Source: an uncultured Clostridiaceae bacterium (GTDB lineage: Bacteria; Bacillota; Clostridia; Lachnospirales; Lachnospiraceae). From it: a stretch of DNA of 11,013 bases. Shown piece after piece: positions 7,456 to 11,013 of the stretch (within the stretch, counting starts at the first letter, position 1; each line of letters opens with the position of its first letter). The notes under the pieces were generated by a model that did no database searches, had not been told where the DNA came from, and was given only the letters and a program-made list of their open reading frames with translations. The DNA is taken from positions 1-11,013 of the forward strand of contig CATKZA010000019.1 of assembly GCA_949841235.1 (NCBI GenBank), read 5' to 3'. Both the position numbers and the translations under genes were made by a program.

Positions 7456-8930
7456 AAGCAAAAAAGGCACTTATAACCAGTTTACTGCTCATACTCGCAA
7501 TACTTCTCACAGCAGGAGGGATTATCTTGCATGACATGATTACCCGATACGCCCAAGTCAAACTATCCCCCAGAAAGCAGACGGAAACCAGGGACTTGCT
7601 AAACACTCCCGAATCTGGCTGGTATCAGCTCTATGCCTATCGCCTGGAGCCAGATACCCCCATTGATGACTGGCATCTGTACATCCGGGAAAAGGATGAG
7701 GAGGGCAATCCCTACCGCCTGGCCCTTCTGGAATTCAACCTCTCCTCCTACAGGGAGCGGGATCTAGATGCCGCCGCAAAAGAGAATATCAGGAAGGTAC
7801 TGGCCAATTTCCAGAAAACAAAAGCGAAGGTCATCCTCCGCTTCCTCTACGACTGGGACGGAAAAGGCATGGAGAGCGAGCCCCAGACTCTCTCCATGAT
7901 TAAAAGACATATGGAACAGGCCAGCCAGGCATTCAATCCATTTCACCAAATCATACACACCACCCAGGGTATCTTCGTGGGAAGCTGGGGGGAAATGCAC
8001 ACATCCAGGCATCTGGCAGTGGAGGATATGACAGACTTGCTCCTCCACTATGCCAGCGTGACAGAGGAATCCATCTATCTGGCAGTGCGCACGCCAAGCC
8101 ATTATCGAAATATCATGGAGGAGCTGGAGCAGCACCCTGACCGCTATGAGAGTTATGGAATCAGCAAAGAGCAGCTGACCCACAGGCTGGGATTGTTCAA
8201 CGATGGCATGCTGGGCTCCCTGTCCGATGTAGGGACATACCACCAGGCAGACATTGCCGCCTCCAAAAAGGAAGGAAAGAAAATCCGAAAGGAGGAAATT
8301 GCCTTTCAAAAGACCCTTTGCCTGCAAGTTCCCAATGGCGGGGAAGCGGTAAATGATAATCCCTACAATGACGGAAAAAGGGCAATCGCTGACTTGCGCG
8401 CCATGCGGGTATCCTACCTGAACCATATTTATGACGAAAAGGTGATTCAAAAATGGAAAGAGACCCCCTATGCCGGAAAGGACTCCCTCTATCATGGCAT
8501 GAGCACCTACGATTACATTTCCAGACATCTTGGCTCCCGGTTCGTGCTACAGGACACCACCCTGCACTATAAGCCCTACCAGAAAAGAAACGCCCGAGGT
8601 TCCGTGACGATAAAAAATGTGGGATTCTCCAATCTGTACCACGAAAAAAAAGCCCATATTTATATGGTCAGCAAAAAAGACGGAAAGAAGGCAACCCTTC
8701 TTTCCGTTCAGGAAAAATCATCGGAATACCAGCCCTGCCGCTGGTCGCCGAGGGAGACCGCCACACTCCCCTTTGAAATCAATCCCTTCCAATATGAATC
8801 CGGAGAATATACCCTATTGTTCTCCCTGTCAGACTCGGAAAACGGCGAAAGCCTTCTCCTTGCCAACGACAGTTTCGACCAAGGCCAGAAAGGATACGTG
8901 CTGGGAGAGATCACCATTGAACACCATTGA
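7452..8930 (+). CDS. DUF4874/DUF4832 membrane-anchored, glycosidase-like protein
   Basis: 492 residues from a TTG start overlapping the GT2 stop (TTGA), with AAAGGGA at 7434-7440 upstream. A basic tip and hydrophobic segment (residues 1-27) form an uncleaved anchor or signal, so the protein should sit outside the membrane. Residues about 52-200 match DUF4874 in layout: GWYQLY (56-61), VILRFLYDWDGKG (127-139) and GIFVGSWGEMHTSRH (173-187). Residues about 210-490 fit DUF4832: RLGLFNDGMLGS (245-256), PNGGEAVND (294-302) and a beta-rich end. The pair looks like a TIM-barrel glycoside hydrolase with an accessory beta domain; E181, D251 and E298 are candidate acidic residues, but activity is inferred. 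In this operon it may trim or release the polymer, a job done by PelA's hydrolase domain in Gram-negative Pel systems. Confidence 0.78.
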   Translation: MKAKKALITSLLLILAILLTAGGIILHDMITRYAQVKLSPRKQTETRDLLNTPESGWYQLYAYRLEPDTPIDDWHLYIREKDEEGNPYRLALLEFNLSSYRERDLDAAAKENIRKVLANFQKTKAKVILRFLYDWDGKGMESEPQTLSMIKRHMEQASQAFNPFHQIIHTTQGIFVGSWGEMHTSRHLAVEDMTDLLLHYASVTEESIYLAVRTPSHYRNIMEELEQHPDRYESYGISKEQLTHRLGLFNDGMLGSLSDVGTYHQADIAASKKEGKKIRKEEIAFQKTLCLQVPNGGEAVNDNPYNDGKRAIADLRAMRVSYLNHIYDEKVIQKWKETPYAGKDSLYHGMSTYDYISRHLGSRFVLQDTTLHYKPYQKRNARGSVTIKNVGFSNLYHEKKAHIYMVSKKDGKKATLLSVQEKSSEYQPCRWSPRETATLPFEINPFQYESGEYTLLFSLSDSENGESLLLANDSFDQGQKGYVLGEITIEHH

Positions 8931-8940
8931 CGCAAAAAAT

Positions 8941-9951
8941 TCAATTCTCAAAAGAGGATTTTTCTGGAAAGATCTCCTGGAATGCCTGGCAGATTTCCCT
9001 CTTTGCCCCCTCGAAATCAATGGCAGTATTTGCATCGTTGATGCAGATACTGCTCTTTCTCTGTCCGCAGATGACCCGCACCAACTTCTCATTATGGCTT
9101 CCCACATTGAAATACCCAAAATCTCTGGTAATGTTCCTGGCAACGAACTGACCTGATAACTTCTGCCACTCTCGAAAGAGATATTGATTCACATCTCCCC
9201 TCTGCCGAAAGCGGTGGCAGCTTGTCTGGTGCAAAAGTTCCCCCTCCAGCTCCCAGATCTTCTCAAAGGTATTCTTGCAGAGGGGCGAAGGCCCATGCAC
9301 GGTGTAGAATCCCGTAAAGAGAGGGAAGCATATTTCCAAAAAATTATATCCGAAATAAAGGAGGGGATAGCCCAATTTCCAATACTTCCCCGGCTGCCTC
9401 CTCATATTTTCCCGCTTGTCAAAATACTTGGAAAGCACCATGGCATTGTTCAGAAAGAGATAGGGCATCATGGGGCTGGCAGTGTTGGCTACCACAGGCT
9501 GCAGCGCCAGCATATCGCAGGGCTTTCCCTGACGGAAAAAGTCCTCCGGCCGGACATCCCGAATCAGAAACATGTCGTCATTAAAATATACAAACTGCTC
9601 GGAAAGTCCGGAAATGCGGTGGATATTCACCTCAATGGCATTGCAGTTGAAGGTGGGCAGACATTCTTCGGGGATAAAATCCTCATGGCAGACGATGTGC
9701 AGTCTGGGATGTTCCTGTCGCAGCCAGATGGGCAGATGCCCCCAGGTGACGAAATGAATTTTCCGAACCCAGGGCGCAAATTTCTCCACTCCCCGAAACC
9801 AATATTTGAGATTTTCCCAGTCCCGATATCTCTCCTCCCTGTCATCGGAAATCTGTCCACCCTCATAGCGGGACTTCTCCTCCCTCCAGGCAGGATCGCT
9901 GCCATCCACCCAGAGAATCACGAAATCAATCTCCGGCACATTCGCTCCCAT
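8941..9951 (-). CDS. Stealth-family sugar-phosphate transferase (capsule-type phosphotransferase)
   Basis: 336 residues from ATG 9951. AGGAGGT (9957-9963, minus strand) lies five bases upstream, so the in-frame ATG at 9975 is rejected. The four conserved Stealth blocks are visible: CR1 PEIDFVILWVDGSDPAW (6-22); CR2 from RYRDWENLKYWFRGVEKFAPW to VYFNDDMFL (41-129); CR3 HGPSPLCKNTFEKIW (219-233); and a short CR4-like end INDANTAIDFEGAKREI. These enzymes transfer sugar-1-phosphate from nucleotide sugars to make phosphodiester-linked polymers, as in meningococcal capsule synthesis, and resemble the catalytic part of GlcNAc-1-phosphotransferase. It is cytosolic, with no signal segment. It points against the Pel-like operon, ending 10 bp from its last stop, so it has its own regulation; whether it decorates the same polymer is unknown. 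Confidence 0.93.
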   Translation of the reverse strand: MGANVPEIDFVILWVDGSDPAWREEKSRYEGGQISDDREERYRDWENLKYWFRGVEKFAPWVRKIHFVTWGHLPIWLRQEHPRLHIVCHEDFIPEECLPTFNCNAIEVNIHRISGLSEQFVYFNDDMFLIRDVRPEDFFRQGKPCDMLALQPVVANTASPMMPYLFLNNAMVLSKYFDKRENMRRQPGKYWKLGYPLLYFGYNFLEICFPLFTGFYTVHGPSPLCKNTFEKIWELEGELLHQTSCHRFRQRGDVNQYLFREWQKLSGQFVARNITRDFGYFNVGSHNEKLVRVICGQRKSSICINDANTAIDFEGAKREICQAFQEIFPEKSSFEN

Positions 9952-10010
9952 ACGCCACCTCCTCGAATTATCCATGCGTCAGTATTTATTTTACCATGAA
10001 ATAAACAAAA

Positions 10011-10039
10011 ATTATATACTCCCAGACATAGATTTCCTA
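10011..10039 (-). promoter_or_regulatory. Possible promoter of the Stealth gene
   Basis: On the minus strand a perfect TATAAT lies at 10016-10011. The hexamer 17 bases upstream (TAGGAA, 10039-10034) is a poor -35. Transcription would begin near 10004, giving a leader of about 50 bases. The site is proposed only because of the -10 match and position. Confidence 0.3.
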
Positions 10040-10042
10040 AAA

Positions 10043-10243
10043 TATGTAACTATTCAGCCTTACGGCTTCATAGTTACATAACAGTGCTGAAAACACTGTT
10101 GATGTACACATTTTGCACAAAAAACGTGCAAAATGGCACTGCGCAACTCGTATTTTTGATGAAAATCGTATCAAAAATCCTCGAATTTTACGAAAGGCTG
10201 AACTGTTGCTAAAATATGCTGCATCGTAACTGTGAATAGTAAC
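10043..10243. repeat. MITE-like hairpin array with imperfect terminal inverted repeats
   Basis: Four consecutive stem-loops are seen. A: TATGTAACTAT/ATAGTTACATA (10043-10053 with 10070-10080), with an inner AGCC/GGCT stem. B: AACAGTG/CACTGTT (10080-10086 with 10094-10100). C: CATTTTGCAC/GTGCAAAATG (10109-10118 with 10126-10135). D: ATTTTTGAT/ATCAAAAAT (10152-10160 with 10170-10178). The ends also pair over long range: TTCAGCCTT (10053-10061) with AAGGCTGAA (10194-10202), nine bases perfect, and GTAACTATTCA (10046-10056) with TGAATAGTAAC (10233-10243), ten of eleven. No reading frame of note. It could be a small non-autonomous mobile repeat or a structured RNA; copy number elsewhere in the genome would decide. 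Confidence 0.6.
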
Positions 10244-10284
10244 CAAAAAATGCCAAATTTAGGAAGAAAAACCTTCATTTCATG

Positions 10285-10313
10285 TTGCAATCCACACTTT
10301 CATGGGCTATAAT
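10285..10313 (+). promoter_or_regulatory. Sigma-A type promoter of the small His/Cys protein gene
   Basis: TTGCAA (10285-10290, four of six matches to consensus) is followed after exactly 17 bases by a perfect TATAAT (10308-10313). Start of transcription is expected near 10320, giving a leader of roughly 37 bases that contains the AAAGGAGG binding site at 10343-10350. Confidence 0.75.
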
Positions 10314-10356
10314 AATATATAGCAAAGTAGACGTAGGGTTATAAAGGAGGTTGATA

Positions 10357-10770
10357 ATGAAAAAGTCATATGAAAGCCCGATTGTAACTGCAAACGAGGA
10401 ATTAGTGGAAGGCGTATACATGGCGAGCGGGGATGATTGCTACACGGCAACCGCAAGAATTCATCAGAAGCCCGAGACAGGCCGGGGCGATTACCGCATT
10501 CAGTGCGATGCGAAGCATGCCGCTACAGATAATCATCATGCAGGTAAGCAGGTATTGGTTCTGACATTCAACCTGCCTGTGGAGTATGTGGGTTCTAATG
10601 GAAAGCTGGAGTCCGGCGATGGTTCTACAAAGTTGAAGATTCGCTACAGCTACCATAACAATGCACATGACAACATTGGTCTGGGCGATGTCATCGTAAA
10701 GGCTGATGCCGGTCTCTCCGTTACCAAAGTAAAAATGATTGACGACGGACACGATTGCGGACAGCACTAG
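10357..10770 (+). CDS. Small His/Cys-containing protein with an EGVYMASG N-terminal segment, function unknown
   Basis: 137 residues from ATG 10357, six bases after AAAGGAGG; a TTG at 10351 is in frame but too close to that site. I do not recognise a characterised family. Residues 1-25 (KKSYESPIV…EELVEGVYMASG) are acidic, lack a hydrophobic core and so are not a classical signal peptide; they look like a short leader-type segment ending in a VYMASG motif that I recall from other Lachnospiraceae small proteins. After it comes DDCY, then a beta-rich body (QVLVLTFNLPVEYV, TKLKIRYSYH, LGDVIVKADAGLSVTKVKM) that could form a small beta-sandwich. There are three cysteines and eight histidines, including HH and the ending HDCGQH, so metal binding or a peptide modification is possible. 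It is a monocistronic unit with its own promoter and terminator. Confidence 0.8.
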   Translation: MKKSYESPIVTANEELVEGVYMASGDDCYTATARIHQKPETGRGDYRIQCDAKHAATDNHHAGKQVLVLTFNLPVEYVGSNGKLESGDGSTKLKIRYSYHNNAHDNIGLGDVIVKADAGLSVTKVKMIDDGHDCGQH

Positions 10771-10798
10771 TTTGTACACTTCAAACAATTTCCTATAC

Positions 10799-10844
10799 TG
10801 CAAAAAAAGGAGGATATGCCTGAGTGCATATCCTCTTTTTTTGC
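10799..10844 (+). terminator. Rho-independent terminator after the small protein gene
   Basis: GAGGATATGC (10810-10819) pairs perfectly with GCATATCCTC (10826-10835) across a six-base loop and is followed by seven Ts (10836-10842). The A-run before the left arm extends the stem (TGCAAAAAAA with TTTTTTTGCA, one bulged G) and would let it work in both directions. It lies about 30 bases after the stop at 10768-10770. Confidence 0.92.
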
Positions 10845-10887
10845 ATTGAGAGAGGCGCTGAATCTGTTCTTCCTTTTGCTGACATGT

Positions 10888-11013
10888 GTAGATAGCCTGG
10901 ATTGGAAGGATTACGGGGTAGATTCTATCATTGACACCGTGCTTAACCACAAGCATCTAGGCAACGGTTCCATCATCCTGTGCCACAACGGCGCCAAGTA
11001 TACTGCCCAGGCT
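10888..11013 (+). pseudogene. 5'-truncated NodB-type polysaccharide deacetylase fragment (runs off the window)
   Basis: From 10888 the frame reads VDSLDWKDYGVDSIIDTVLNHK followed by LGNGSIILCHNGAKYTAQA to the window edge. This is the C-terminal half of a NodB (carbohydrate esterase 4) domain as found in PdaA-like peptidoglycan or polysaccharide deacetylases: the DSLDW motif and the late ILxH histidine are present. The N-terminal half, with the catalytic aspartate and the H-x4-H zinc site, is absent. The frame remains open upstream only to an ATG inside the terminator (10816), and residues just before VDSLDW (LNLFFLLLTC) do not resemble the family. No ribosome binding site is visible. The simplest reading is a remnant left by deletion or insertion; a chimeric expressed gene continuing beyond the window cannot be excluded. 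Confidence 0.7.

Larger units (their letters stand above)
9952..10356. other. Divergent intergenic region, about 400 bp, AT-rich
   Basis: This gap separates the leftward Stealth gene from the rightward small gene. It contains no plausible coding sequence. From left to right it holds the Stealth ribosome binding site, a possible Stealth promoter, a 200-bp hairpin array, about 40 bp of unremarkable AT-rich sequence, and a well-formed promoter for the small gene. It is clearly richer in A+T than the operon. Confidence 0.8.

Noticed and set aside
7764..8528. Minus-strand 254-codon frame inside the DUF4874/DUF4832 gene
   Set aside because: Shadow frame; the sense protein has an anchor, conserved motifs and a coupled start.
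9184..9999. Plus-strand 271-codon frame opposite the Stealth gene
   Set aside because: The minus strand carries all Stealth blocks and a good ribosome binding site; the plus frame shows no domain.
10043..10243. CRISPR array
   Set aside because: The stems have different sequences and there is no repeated unit with regular spacers; the pattern is inverted, not direct, repetition.
10402..10956. Minus-strand frame with a coiled-coil-like QQKEEQIQRLSQ stretch across the terminator
   Set aside because: It runs through a strong terminator hairpin and the whole small-protein gene, and has no ribosome binding site at its start.

Overview
The window looks like chromosomal DNA from a low-to-middle GC Gram-positive anaerobe, most likely a Clostridia/Lachnospiraceae gut or rumen bacterium. 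Reasons: strong AGGAGG-type ribosome binding sites before nearly every gene, GTG and TTG starts, Gram-positive-style Pel genes, and a small protein opening with a YESP…EGVYMASG segment of a type I associate with Lachnospiraceae (recalled, not searched).

Positions 44-8930 (+ strand) hold a seven-gene exopolysaccharide cluster: a membrane-anchored DUF2194 protein, PelF (GT4 polymerising glycosyltransferase), PelG (polytopic MOP-type exporter), a DUF2304 membrane/coiled-coil protein, a second GT4 glycosyltransferase, a DPM-like GT2 glycosyltransferase and a membrane-anchored DUF4874/DUF4832 glycosidase-like protein. Several junctions overlap by four bases (GTGA, ATGA, ATGA, TTGA), which indicates translational coupling. 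The 5' end of the window is probably the last few codons of a preceding operon gene. PelF and PelG would polymerise and export a Pel-like polymer, the extra glycosyltransferases may add or vary sugars, and the two anchored surface proteins are candidates for modifying or cutting the polymer outside the membrane.

The DUF2194-pelF gap (1844-2030) is a chain of near-perfect hairpins with mutually exclusive pairings and a flanking 12-bp direct repeat. The 3' end of pelF carries a 40-bp-period tandem duplication that has changed its stop codon.

On the opposite strand, 8941-9951 encodes a Stealth-family (CR1-CR4) sugar-phosphate transferase, convergent with the operon and only 10 bp from it. Next comes a roughly 400-bp AT-rich gap containing a 200-bp array of four hairpins bounded by imperfect inverted repeats (10043-10243), then a good sigma-A promoter, a His/Cys-containing small protein of unknown function (10357-10770), and a strong terminator. 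The right edge (10888-11013) is the C-terminal half of a NodB polysaccharide deacetylase domain with no N-terminal half, probably a gene remnant.
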